A stretch of DNA of 64,000 nucleotides, taken from contig JAKOGH010000035.1 of NCBI GenBank assembly GCA_024811115.1, forward strand, positions 62,001 to 126,000, read 5' to 3'. Source of the stretch: Terana coerulea (lineage: Eukaryota; Basidiomycota; Agaricomycetes; Polyporales; Phanerochaetaceae). The position numbers and the translations under genes are program-made. The notes under the pieces are model-generated. The model was not told where the DNA came from, ran no database searches, and saw only the letters and a program-made list of their open reading frames with translations. Shown here piece by piece: positions 48,369 through 58,421 of the stretch (position 1 is its first letter; every line of letters begins with the position of its first letter).

Positions 48369-49493
48369 TCAGGGCTTGGTCGGCGTAGCCTGGAGCGTCC
48401 CAGACAAAAGGTCGTCGCGGGCTTTGCGCATTTCTTCCCAGCTGGGAAGGTCGAATATTGCTGGGAGTTTCTGCCAAGCCTCTGTGCGACCTTTGCTGTG
48501 TGATGAGAGCAGCTCTACCTTGCACGCGTCGCACAGCTCAGTCACCGGAGGCAAGTCTACGAATATTCGAGGTTCTCTGAAGGGGCGAGCGAACTCGGCG
48601 AGTTCTGACAATGGGTCCTCTAGCTCTCTGATAATCGCGTGTCGCTGGGCGTTACAACCTCCGATGTCTTCGCATTCAGCCGAAAGCTTCGCACTATCCG
48701 AATAGAGCAATTTATAGGTGTACTCCTTAGCCAGTCGAGCGAGTCTGCGTTGCCCCAGAATTACGGCATCCCGGCTAGGCGGGTCCAAGCCCGCGAAGTG
48801 TTCACCCCGCATGATTTCCTCAAGTGGATGCATGCATGTGTCGTACAATGCAGCAGGCAGGAGAATGAGCATGCCTGTCGTTCTCGCCGTTTGGATCAGT
48901 TGGACAGATTCGGCGTCCAGGCGATCGAATGAGTATTTCAAGCGCGAAAGTTGCGAACAGCAATGGTACACTTCGTCCTGGTCTAGTCCAGCTGCCAGCT
49001 GGTTTTGGTAGTGTGCCAAATGATCCCTTTTGTCGAGAGAGTCTGGATAATGATGCTGCAGTGTGATCATCACTCGGCGTAAGACCCTGTGAGCCTGGTA
49101 TTTCGGCTGATAGAGCGAAGAGACGAATATGATCTTTCATGTCACAACGATCTTCCAGTGTGCTAGAAAGTATATCAGAGACAAATGAGAAGAGTGGCGG
49201 GCATCGCTGTGCCCGAATGGTACTGCGACTTACTTCGCGTCGAATATCACAGAAAGAAATAGCCCCATGTCCTCCGCGGTCTCCTGGAATAGCACGTGAG
49301 GGTACCCATCGTAACGATCGCCGAGTGGCAGTGAGGGTCGGGGAAGGGAGAAAGTATCCTGGAAGAGCGGTGATTCTCTACATAGGATGCTCTTCATGAC
49401 CTTGAACACCGTCTGTTCAGCTTGCAGAACGATGTTTCCCTCCTCAAACCAGAGCTCTGGGTGCTGTATAAGGACTTGGCTCTCTGAGCCCAT
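48369..49493 (-). CDS. BTB/POZ domain protein 4
   Basis: A basidiomycete BTB protein of a subtype different from genes 1-3. The start MGSESQVLIQHPELWFEEGN is followed by IVLQAEQTVFKVMKSILCRE and SPLFQDTFSLPRP, then PHVLFQETAEDMGLFLSVIF, which is the typical dimerisation core. After an intron (near 49235-49165) comes KYQAHRVLRRVMITLQHHYP. The C-terminal half has TTGMLILLPAALYDTC, LCDACKVELLSSHSKGRTEA and FDLPSWEEMRKARDDLL, the family's usual ending. Between the intron and KYQAHRV the frame is unclear, and one base may be missing. The target is unknown. Confidence 0.78.
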
Positions 49494-49834
49494 GACTATA
49501 TGCGCATGCGCCGCAAGGTGGCCTTGTCGATGTCGTATAGGACGTTGTGGTCGCGGTCAAAGCTTTCAAGTTCATTGACAAATGTCGGGAAAAAGATTCG
49601 CACAACTCGGGGCATCAGGACCATTTCGCTCTGATTCTGAGGCATCTTGAGGCGTCACGAGGGAATCACGAGGCATAACGATAGTTTCTGAGCCATATTT
49701 AGGCACTTGTGAGGCCTCAGGAGACATCAAGATGTTGTGATCCGAGCGAAATCCTCAAGAGGCAAATATTACGGTTTTTCCGACATTATTCAATTAAGCG
49801 CCAAGACAGGCCCGGGAAGCCAATATTGAGCTGT
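49494..49834. other. Upstream region of BTB gene 4
   Basis: A 49-residue minus-strand frame (about 49640-49494, beginning MPQNQSEMVLMPRVVRIFFP) is in a good position to be an upstream exon but matches nothing I know. The rest is non-coding. Confidence 0.35.
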
Positions 49835-49839
49835 AACTT

Positions 49840-50200
49840 GACAGAGTATCCGTGGCCCAGTGATGTGAAACCAGCTGGTTGACCGTTTCGCCGAGCCAGT
49901 GGATATCCATTGGCCGTAAAACCACGGTGGTTATTCTCACGCTTTGCTGGCCAACGCTCAGCCAATCAGAAGCTGTCCATGGGCGTTCTTCCCGTTTGAG
50001 CATGGACGTTGATCACGTGCTGAATATCGTGAAGCGCTGAAGCGCGGCCGTTTGGCATTGCCATCCAGCGTGGGAATAACCACCGTCCTATTATCAAAAC
50101 CACGCCGAGTATAGCCAGACCGTGGCAGCAAAATGGATAACCACTGGCTGTGGTGGATATCCAGCGGCTTTCACATCACTGCCGTAGCCCAAGCCTAGCG
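49840..50200. repeat. MITE-like imperfect inverted repeat
   Basis: Several blocks on the left recur in reverse complement on the right, in mirrored order: CAGTGATGTGAAA (49858-49870 against 50169-50181), CCAGTGGATATCC (49896-49908 against 50155-50167, two mismatches) and ACGGTGGTTATTCTCACGC (49924-49942 against 50068-50086, one mismatch). The element is about 350 bases with a centre near 50005 and has no coding capacity. I could not define terminal repeats or a target-site duplication. Confidence 0.6.
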
Positions 50201-50589
50201 TAGGTTGACCCGCTGTGTCACTGTCTGCCTCGGGGAGACTCAGGCTACTGTAACTCAACGTATTCAACCCGCGGTGCGAGCGCGCGCACAGTATGCACGC
50301 ATCCATGGCAGTTCTAATGACTATCAAACAAACAGACTCGCATTTACAAGTTTGTTTAACAAGGAAAGAAATGTCGGAGTCATGCTTTCTAGCACGACAT
50401 CGATGTCCATGATCTCCCAGAAACCACACTAACTGCCAAGAGCCATCGGTCCTGAAGCCTATTGGTAGCTTGCGCGACACGAAAGCGCTGTCTTCATCAC
50501 AAGCATCCAACTTGGTGACAAAAGTCGGCCTCTTCAGTCTACATCACATGATACGTTAGCGTCACTTTCCGTCCTATTATTATCCTCTG

Positions 50590-50814
50590 AAACGGCCATC
50601 AACTCACCTCTCTGCGTTCAATAGTCTCGCTACCTTCGCGAATGTTGAGGGCTGAGTCATCACGCAAGCTATTGGCAGAGAATTATCGGCGTCAGGTCTT
50701 TGAGAATATTTCGATGCCACAATGCAGGGAGACAGGGGCTTACACAGGGCCGGTGGCGCGAGCTGCCACAACAGACAGAGCGGCAACGAAGGCAATGAGT
50801 GCGGTGAACTTCAT
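50590..50814 (-). CDS. Putative small secreted protein (5' exons)
   Basis: ATG at 50814 opens MKFTALIAFVAALSVVAARA, a textbook signal peptide, followed by TGPV and a GT donor (GTAAGC). The next exon (about 50667-50605) reads ACVMTQPSTFAKVARLLNAE or, in another phase, LRDDSALNIREG; the phase could not be settled. A further exon with FVTKLDACDEDSAFVSRKL may follow near 50520. No family is recognised. The TATA box and signal sequence make a real gene likely, but only the first exon is firm. Confidence 0.5.
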
Positions 50815-50857
50815 GGCTGGAGTTGTAGTATTGTTTGGCAGAAGTACCATTTAGTGG

Positions 50858-50863
50858 TTTATA
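50858..50863 (-). promoter_or_regulatory. TATA box of small secreted protein gene
   Basis: TATAAA on the minus strand (CCATATAAACC) lies about 45 bases before the ATG at 50814. Confidence 0.5.
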
Positions 50864-51300
50864 TGGTGGCCCTTTCGGGACCGACCCCGCCTCGTTGCAC
50901 TTGTTCCAGTGACAGCGAAGAGGCGGGCGGCCTCAGGCCGCCGGGTGGGGCGGGAGCGAAGCTTGGCGGAGATGATGAATGCGGTCGTTGTTCTGTGTTC
51001 ATGGTCGCACTCGGTTCATCGCATTTTCATCAGCGCCCAGAGTGATGATAGCTCCTCAAGGCCATATGGTTGAGTGGGAGCACTGCAGATCCAAATGTGA
51101 GCGCGATTGCCAGAACCCGTGTGCCAAGTCAAACTGACAAGAGCGTTCTCGCTGAACTCTACAGCATACACAGAATGTCGGCCTGACTGCCAGCCTGAGC
51201 CATAAGGGTAGCTAGCATTACGTTAACCCTTGGACGGTCGATTGCCTTCGGGGTTGGGTTGAATCAAAATGCTTGAGGGAGCGGAGGGTCTGCAGCATAT
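50864..51300. other. Intergenic, no gene seen
   Basis: A GC-rich patch (50920-50960, gcgggcggcctcaggccgccg) forms a short hairpin. No gene is recognised. Confidence 0.4.
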
Positions 51301-51637
51301 ACTAGCCTGGTAATAGGATGGTAGGGCGAGTGCGTTAGTGCCGAAACCTTCGCCAATCGAAGTGAGCAGACCGTTGATCGGTGCGACAAGGGAGATGACC
51401 ATGAGCAGGTCGGTTCTGAAAGGTTCAGTCGGCGACTTGAAATTGAGAGGCAGCAGAGACGTACAAGATCAGGTCCCTGACGATGAGACCGGAGGCGATA
51501 CCCACTCTGAAGGCATAGCGTGCGATTGTGGGGTGTTCCTTATCGTTATCACCGCCGTCAACGACGGCACGTTCACGAGTAACGGGCCCCTCGAACTCAG
51601 AGATGCGAATCTTGCTGACCACGATACTCGCCGGCAC
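51301..51637 (-). pseudogene. Unrecognised coding-like remnant beside the DAO fragment
   Basis: Two minus-strand frames read like membrane or transporter protein: IARYAFRVGIASGLIVRDLI (about 51520) and MVISLVAPINGLLTSIGEGF (about 51400). They are not joined by an obvious open frame and I cannot name the family. The block directly follows the DAO fragment, so it may be what that fragment was fused to. Confidence 0.3.
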
Positions 51638-51715
51638 AACCCGACAACGAGGGCCTCATTCACCTTCGGAATCTTCGTGCCATCGTTGACAACCTTGATG
51701 TGTGTGGCGGGATGG
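51620..51715 (-). pseudogene. DAO-like gene fragment
   Basis: The minus strand encodes IKVVNDGTKIPKVNEALVVG. This matches the block IRVVNDGTKFPKVTEALVVA of the four DAO copies in order and spacing. Nothing before or after it resembles DAO. It is a relic of about 75 bases. Its upstream end (near 51713) coincides with the left edge of the DUF3455 tandem array. Confidence 0.75.
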
Positions 51716-51915
51716 AGAGTGGACATCCGAGTCGAGGCAAACTGACACCAATGCGAAAGGACACAGAAGATCCTGAGTTGCAGAGTGTTGGCAAGTAAAA
51801 AATGATGTATTCAGCAAGTAGAGAGCTCGCCGAGCCCAGCGAAATTAGGTCCAGCCATTGAGAAAAATATCAGAAGGCTGATTTTAGTGCAGCGGCAGAG
51901 AATCATTTTCCAAGC

Positions 51916-52809
51916 CTAGAAGGCGCCACCGTAGAACCCTACACAGAGGTGAACAGTGAGCACTACATTATATCTCCGTTAATGCATTTGAGATACTCAC
52001 AGTACTGGGAAGTGTACTTGACCGAGATATCAGGGGATCCCGGAGTGCACTGGGTACCAAGAGGATCAGTTCATGCGGTCTGTCGCTGATAGAGAGCAAA
52101 CTCTTACAGAAGTCGAAGGTTGGCCGCCTTGGGTCTGAACTCTGAAGATTTGGCTGGCAAGGTCTCCCTGTCCGGAGACACCATTCAAGCTGAGCCAATC
52201 CACGTTGTCCTTCGCGTCGGTCGGTGCAGGCACGTCGCCGCTTTTCGCACCCACCATAAACGCGTCGGGATGTGCCTTCTCGCTTGCGCTCGTGAAGTCC
52301 CACTTGGGGGACAGACCGCTGCCGGTGACGGGGTTGATGATGAAGTAATGCTGGCCGAGAACGACAGATGTCTTCAGCTCGGCGAGGGTCGAAATGATGG
52401 TTTGGGCGGAGATGGACGAGGGGCAATTTTCCACGCTTCAAAGGCCAGTTCAGTGATAGCGCTGTAGGAGATGGAGGAAAGGCAGGATAGATCGAAAATT
52501 TCAGCGACGGCGCCAGTAGACCTGTTGAGGATACCCTCAGAGTTTGCATGCAAATGATACAGGGAAGACTAGAGAAACGTACGTGTAGGTTCCGGCGGCC
52601 GAGCAGGTGTAGTTCTGCACACCCATCCCGAGCCCTATGAACTTGGGCCCTCCGGCAATGGGCGTAGCGAGAGGGGTCGTGCCCGTTGTCGCAGTGGACG
52701 GCATAGTGAGCGTGGTTTTTGACACATCGCAATGCGACGTTTTGGAAGAGGGAGCGGCGAATATTGCCGAGGCACTAACGAGTGATGTGAAGAGAACGGA
52801 CGCAAACAT
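51916..52809 (-). CDS. Secreted DUF3455 protein, copy 1 (frameshifted)
   Basis: DUF3455 proteins are small secreted fungal proteins, sometimes labelled malate dehydrogenase without evidence. MFASVLFTSLVSASAIFAAP is a signal peptide. CDVSKTTLTMPSTATTGTTP and FIGLGMGVQNYTCSAAGTYT lead to the first intron. Exon 2 gives TGAVAEIFDLSCLSSISYSA and LAFEAWKIAP. One C is missing here in a C-run (four instead of five in copy 2, near 52428), after which GQHYFIINPVTGSGLSPKWD and NVDWLSLNGVSGQGDL follow in another frame. The last exons give CTPGSPDISVKYTSQYW and FYGGAF, ending at 51916. The role may be in the wall or extracellular space. Confidence 0.82.
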
Positions 52810-52871
52810 CGTCAAAAGAGTGAAGGGGCGGAGAGTAGGTTGTTGTCTCAATTTGCCCAACCGGATGCGTC

Positions 52872-52877
52872 TTTATA
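52872..52877 (-). promoter_or_regulatory. TATA box of DUF3455 copy 1
   Basis: TATAAA on the minus strand (GGGTATAAAGACG), about 65 bases before the ATG at 52809. It is conserved in all three units. Confidence 0.55.
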
Positions 52878-54153
52878 CCCTGGATCAGCCTGGCTCGCCT
52901 AAGAGGATGGGTGCTCCACGTTCCAAATAAGTCCCGCTGCTCAGGGACGGCACCCTACAGATGGTCGAATGAGATTAGAACAAGCGTTTTTCTGACCGGG
53001 ACTCACGTTCTATGGGCTGCACGGTGTTCATCCACTGATCACGTACACTCCGACAGTTAGTCCATCATGCCAGTCGGACAACCGTGCGCTTTGATGCGAG
53101 GTTAGACAGGATCATGGCCTATCCCTGACTCGACCCTGCACATCCTTCTAGCTCCATAACGTAAGTACAATGTAACATAGCAACGAGGTATTGTTTGCGT
53201 GCAAGTGAGGTGAACTCACCATCGGTCGAGCGGTTGTCGACGCAGTGGTGGAGTCTTGCGCATGAGAAGGAGAAGGCGTTATTACCTGTCAGTCCGAAAT
53301 CCAACAGCCAGAAGACTGCCTTCTACAATTTATGATCATGAATGAATGGCTTATGTACATGTCTTCGAGTTGGGATCCGCCTGTCCATGACATAGACGGA
53401 AAAGACTGGAAAGATGTGCATGGTGGCCGGGAGTTCATCGTGGTGGTCTTCGGCATGTTCGCCCACAGACGCGACCAGGGCTCCGAGGAAGATAACCTTA
53501 TAGCTCGCTCTATCCAGTGAGCACAGCCCATACAGTGGGACGGTGTATTGAGTTCCGTGTTGCTGTACGCAGGAGAAGTCCGAACTTCGAAGGTGAAGGA
53601 GCTTGAGGTAAGAGCAGACCGGTCGTTCCAGGTCGTTCTATTGCAGGAACGAGCGTCTTCGGCCGGCGACGGACGGCAGTGTTGGCGCTAAAATCAATCA
53701 TCCTAATCGGGAAGGCAAGTAGGATCACGCTCACCTGCAGTTCGCAACGTAAGTAGGTCCTGCTACTGCGTCGGCCGCCATGTTTCGTACCACAAAGCGA
53801 CAAGATAAATCGGAGAAACAAGCAAGCGTATATTGACCGGCGAGCATACTAGCTACAGCTGACAGAAGAGAGTCTGGTGAGCAGCTCGCACATATCTCAA
53901 AGCACGAATTCTGGGATGAAATTGGATCAAGGCGTGACGCGGGATGGAGATCGGACATCCGAGGTCAAGAAAACCTCACGCCAACCCGAAAGGACACAGG
54001 AAATCCTGAGTTACAAAACGTTGACTAAGTAACGAACGATACACCTAGCAAGCAGGAATTTCGCTGACCGGAATCATAGTTAAATTGATTCTAGCCATTG
54101 AGAAAGATGTCAGAAGGCCTACTATGATACAGCAGCAAAGAGTCATTCTGAGC
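52878..54153. other. Array spacer 1
   Basis: About 1.3 kb between DUF3455 copies 1 and 2, repeated in the other units. Minus-strand frames such as RNMAADAVAGPTYVANCR (about 53770) are short and change between copies, so I do not call a gene. Confidence 0.45.
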
Positions 54154-55057
54154 CTAGAAGGCGCCGCCGAAGAACCCTACGTACGTAGAGGTGGACAGTG
54201 AGCACTACATTATCACTCCGTTGACGCATTCGGAATACTCACAATATTGGGAGGTGTACTTGACCGAGATATCAGGAGATCCCGGAGTGCACTGGGTACC
54301 AAGATGATCAGTTTTTGCGGTCAGTCGCTAATAGAGAGAGCTAAATCTCACAGAAGTCGGAGGTTGGCCACCTTGGGTTTGCACTCTGAAGACTTGGCTG
54401 GCAAGGTCTCCCTGTCCGGAGACACCATTCAAGCTTAGCCAGTCTATGTTGTCCTCCGGGTCGGTCGGTGCAGGCACATCGCCGGTTTTTGCGCCCACCA
54501 CGAATGCGTCGGGATGGCCCTTCTCGCTTGCGCTCGTGAAGTCCCACTTGGGCGACAGACCGGTGCCGGTGACAGGGTTGGTGATGAAGAAGTGCTGGCC
54601 GAGAACAACAGACGCCTTTAGTTCGGCGAGGGTTGAGATGAGGGTTTGGGTGGAGACGGACGAGGGGGCAATTTTCCACGCTTCGAAGGCTAGTTCGGTG
54701 ACGGCGTTGAAGGAAGCGGAGGAAAGGCAGGACAGGTCGAATATCTCAGCGACGGCACCAGTAGATCTATCGAGAATACCCCGAGAGTTTGCACACGGAT
54801 GATATAGGGAAGGCTGGTGAAACATACGTGAAGGTTCCGGAGGCAGAGCACGTGTAGTTCTGCACACCCACGCCAAGTCCTATGAACTTGGGCCCTCCAG
54901 CAATGGGCGTAGCCAGAGGGGTTGCGCCCGTTGTCACAGTGGACGGCAGGATGAGCGTGGTTTTTGACACATCACATTGTGCAGTTTTGGAAGGAGCGGC
55001 GAATGTTGCCGAGGCACTAACGAGCAGTGTAAAGATAACGGATGCAAACATCGTCAA
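54154..55057 (-). CDS. Secreted DUF3455 protein, copy 2 (intact)
   Basis: This is the only copy in which I can splice a full frame. MTMFASVIFTLLVSASATFA (start at 55057 or 55051) is the signal peptide. Next are CDVSKTTLILPSTVTTGATP, FIGLGVGVQNYTCSASGTFT, then after the intron TGAVAEIFDLSCLSSASFNA, ELAFEAWKIAPSSVSTQTLI, GQHFFITNPVTGTGLSPKWD, PDAFVVGAKTGDVPAPTDPE, IDWLSLNGVSGQGDLASQVF and VQTQGGQPPTS. Two short final exons give CTPGSPDISVKYTSQYW and FFGGAF. The length of about 230-240 residues is normal for the family. This member is likely to make a secreted product. Confidence 0.88.
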
Positions 55058-55141
55058 AAGCGCGAAGGCGAAGTCGCTACGCAGAGACTCGGAGGGGACG
55101 AAGAGCAGGTCGTTGTCTCAGTTTGCCCCACCGCATGCCTC

Positions 55142-55147
55142 TTTATA
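55142..55147 (-). promoter_or_regulatory. TATA box of DUF3455 copy 2
   Basis: TATAAA on the minus strand (AGTATAAAGAGG), about 85 bases before the first ATG. Confidence 0.55.
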
Positions 55148-56485
55148 CTCTGCGTTGCCTAAGAGGATGGATTCTCCGCGTTCATAGTCCATTTTCAGGC
55201 AGGTCCGGCAACATTTCGGAGTCCCCAAACAAGTCCCGCTGCTCAAAGACGGTGCCCTACAGATGATCTAATGAGACTGGAACAAGCATTTTCTGACCAG
55301 AACTCACTTTCTATAGTCTTCACGATGTTCATCCACTAATCACGTACATTCCAACAGTTAGTTCATCATGCCGGTCGGACAACCGGGCACTTTAATGCGA
55401 GGTTAGACAGAATCATGGCTTGTCCCTGACTCGACTCTGAACATGCTTCTAGCTCCACGGCGTAAGTACGATCTAACACAGCAGCGAGGTACTGTTTGCG
55501 TGCAAGTGAATGAACTCACATTAATTCGAGCGGTTGTCGACAAAATGGTCGAGTCTGCGCATGGGAAGGTCACTACCTGTCATAGTCCAAAATCCAACAG
55601 CCAGAAGACTGCCTTCTACGATCCATGATACTGTCTGAATGGCTTATACACATGCCTTTGAGTTGGAATCTGCCTTCCCATGATATAGGCGGAGTCCCAT
55701 GGCATAGACGGAGTCCCATGATATAGACGGCAAAGACGTGAAAGATATGCACGGTGTGATCTGGTGGGGCATCGTTTACTCATTGTAACGGCAGTCTTCG
55801 GCATTCGCCCACGGACGACTGAGTGTCCGATGGAGATAACCATAAAACCCGTTCTGTTCAGCGGAGATTGTCCATATAGTGAGACGGTGTGTTGAGTATC
55901 ATGTTACGGTGCACAAGAGAAGTCCGAAGCTCGAAGGTGCAGGAGCTCGAGGCAAGAGCAGACCGGTCGTCCTGTTGCAGGAAAATGAGCGTCTTCGGCC
56001 GCCGGCGACGGACGGCAGTGTCGGCGCTGACATCAATCATCCCAATCGGGAAGGCAAGTAAGTAGGATCACGTCCACTTGCAGTTCGCAACGTAGGTCCT
56101 GTGACTGCGTCGGCCGCCATGGTTAGGACCACAGAGCGAAAAATTGATTCGAAAAAGCAAGCATATATTGACCGGAAAGCACACTAGCTACAGCTGAGAG
56201 AAGACAGTCTGGTGAGTAATTTGCAAATAAGCATCTCAAAGCACGAATTCCGGCATGAAGTTGGATCGAGGCGTGGCACGAGATAAAGATCAGACATCCG
56301 AGTCAAGGAGAAACCACGCCAATCCGAAAGGACACGGAAAATATTGAGTTACAAAATGCTGACCAAGTAACAAATGATATACCTAGCAAGCAGAAAGTTC
56401 GCCGATGCCAGTCAAAATGATTCCAGCCACTGAGAAAGATGTCAGAAGGCTGACTCTAGTAGAGCAGCAGAGAATCATTCTGAGC
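55148..56485. other. Array spacer 2
   Basis: The homologue of array spacer 1. It holds a local triplication of CCATGATATAGGCGGAGT-like sequence at 55678-55730. No gene is called. Confidence 0.45.
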
Positions 56486-57384
56486 CTAGAAGGCGCCACC
56501 GTAGAACCCTACGTACGTAGAGGTGGACAGTGAGCACTACATTATCACTCCGTTGACGCATTCCGGAAACTCACAGTACTGGGAGGTGTACTTGACCGAG
56601 ATATCAGGGGATCCCGGAGTGCACTGGGTACCAAGATGATCAGTTCCTACAATCAGTCGCTGATAGAGAGCCAAATCTCACAGAAGTCGGAGGTTGGCCA
56701 CCATGGGTTTGCACTCTGAAGATCTGGCTGGCAAGGTCTCCTGTCCGGGGACAGCATTCAAGCTTAGCCAGTCTATGTTGTCCTCCGGGTCGGTCGGCGC
56801 AGGCACATCGCCGGTTTTTGCGCCCACCACGAATGCGTCGGGATGGCCCTTCTCGCTTGCGCTCGTGAAGTCCCACTTGGGGGATAGACCGGTGCCGGTG
56901 ACGGGGTTTGTGATGAAGTAATGCTGGCCGAGAACGATAGACGTATTCAGCCCGGCGAGGGTCGAGATGACGGTCTGGGCGGAGACGGACGAGGGGACAA
57001 TTTTCCACGCTTCAAAGGCCAGTTCGGTGAGAGCGTTGTAGGAGGCGGAGGGAAGGCAGGATAGATCGAATATCTCAGCAACGGCGCCAGTAGACCTGTT
57101 GAGGATACCCTCAGAGTTTGCATGCAAATGATACAGGGAAGACTAGTAGAGGCACATACGTGTAGGTTCCTGCGGCCGAGCAGGTGTAGTTCTGCACACC
57201 CACGCCAAGTCCTATGAACTTGGGCCCTCCGGCGATAGGCGTAGCGAGAGGGTCGCGCCCGTGGTCGCAGTAGACGGCAGAGCGAGCGTGGTTTCTGACA
57301 CATCGCAAAGAGAAGTTTTGGAAGAGGAGCGGCGAATGCTGCCGAGGCACTGACGAGCAATGTGAAGAGAACCGAGGCAAACAT
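56486..57384 (-). CDS. Secreted DUF3455 protein, copy 3 (several frameshifts)
   Basis: MFASVLFTLLVSASAAFAAP gives the signal peptide. In exon 1 single C bases are missing at two sites (near 57322 after AAPLPK and near 57253 before LATPIAGGPK), so the frame changes twice. Exon 2 reads TGAVAEIFDLSCLPSASYNA, LAFEAWKIVPSSVSAQTVIS and GQHYFITNPVTGTGLSPKWD. One G is missing near 56745 in LNAVPGQ. FYGGAF closes the gene at 56486. All losses are in short C or G runs and are not shared with copy 2. It may be a pseudogene or a gene with consensus errors. Confidence 0.8.
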
Positions 57385-57470
57385 CGTCGAAAAAGTGAAG
57401 ACGAAGTCACTACGCAAAGAGGAGGGGCCGGAGAGCTGGCTGTCGTCTCAGGGTGCCCGATCGGATGCGA

Positions 57471-57476
57471 TTTTAT
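57471..57476 (-). promoter_or_regulatory. TATA box of DUF3455 copy 3
   Basis: TATAAA on the minus strand (GGTATAAAATCG), 87 bases before the ATG at 57384. Confidence 0.55.
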
Positions 57477-58421
57477 ACCATGCAACGCCCAAGAGGATGG
57501 ATGCTCTACGTTCGTAGTCCATTTTCATGCAGGTCCGGGAACATGTCGGATCCATAAATAAGCCCAGCTGCTCAGGGGCGGCATCCTACATATGATCGGA
57601 AGAGATTGGAACAAGCTTTTTATTTATTTAACGGGACTAACTTTCTATGGCCTGTACAATGTTCATCCACTAATCACGTACATTCCAACAGTTCTTCCAT
57701 GCCGGTCGGACAAACGTGCGCTTTTATGCGAGATTAGACAGGATTAAGTATGGCCTGTCCCTCACTCGACCCTGAACATTCGTCTAGCTCCACGGCGTAA
57801 GTACAATGCAACATAGCAATGAGGTGTTGTTTGCGTGCAAGTGAAATAAACTCACAATTATTCCAGCGATTGTCTACGCAGTGGTAGAGTCTGCACATGA
57901 GAAGGCATCACTACTGTACCTGTCATATTGTACCGTGACCGGTCATGGTCCGAAATCCAACGCCCACTAGACTGCATTCTACGATCTATCATCATGGCTG
58001 AATGGCGTCTGTATAGACTTGAAAGGTATGCATGGTGGGAACTGTTGGAGTCCATCGTTTGTTCATCGTGTCGGTCCGAGTCCCTAGCGTTCGTCTACGA
58101 TTCAGAATGACTGGGGCTCCGAAAGAAATAACCTCATGGCCCGCTCTGTTCAGCGAGGACAGTCCACACATTGAGACGGTGGATTGAGTTTCGTGTCGCT
58201 GTACGCAGGAGAAATCCGAACTTCAACAATGAAGAACGTGAGGGCAAGAGCAGACTCACAGGACACGCGCCGGGCGCTTGCGGCTGTCTTCCAAGTTCCC
58301 GCAACTCCCACCTATCTTGATCCTTATGTACTAGCGACAGAGCAAAAGCTACGATGAAAGGGCGGATCTATGAGAAGTTTATTGCCCAACTATACGAGCC
58401 ACAAAACTCAACGTTGCAACT
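57477..58421. other. Array spacer 3 and DAO-C 3' flank
   Basis: A shortened third spacer. Similarity to the other units fades near 58250, where DAO-C's downstream region begins. No gene is called. Confidence 0.45.

Larger units (their letters stand above)
51713..58250. repeat. Tandem array of three DUF3455 units
   Basis: Three units of about 2.3 kb (roughly 51713-53940, 53940-56285 and 56285-58250). Each contains a minus-strand DUF3455 gene and a shared spacer. Spacer landmarks recur in order: GGACATCCGAG followed by CGAAAGGACACA (51721, 53953, 56294), the sequence around GTTAGACAG (53101, 55402, 57732), and AATCCAACAGCCAGAAGACTG in two units with a changed form in the third. The copies have drifted by point changes and small indels, so the array is not brand new. 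Confidence 0.85.

Noticed and set aside
53731..53958. Possible gene in the DUF3455 array spacer (minus strand)
   Set aside because: The frame is not conserved in the homologous spacers of the other two units, so selection on a protein is unlikely.
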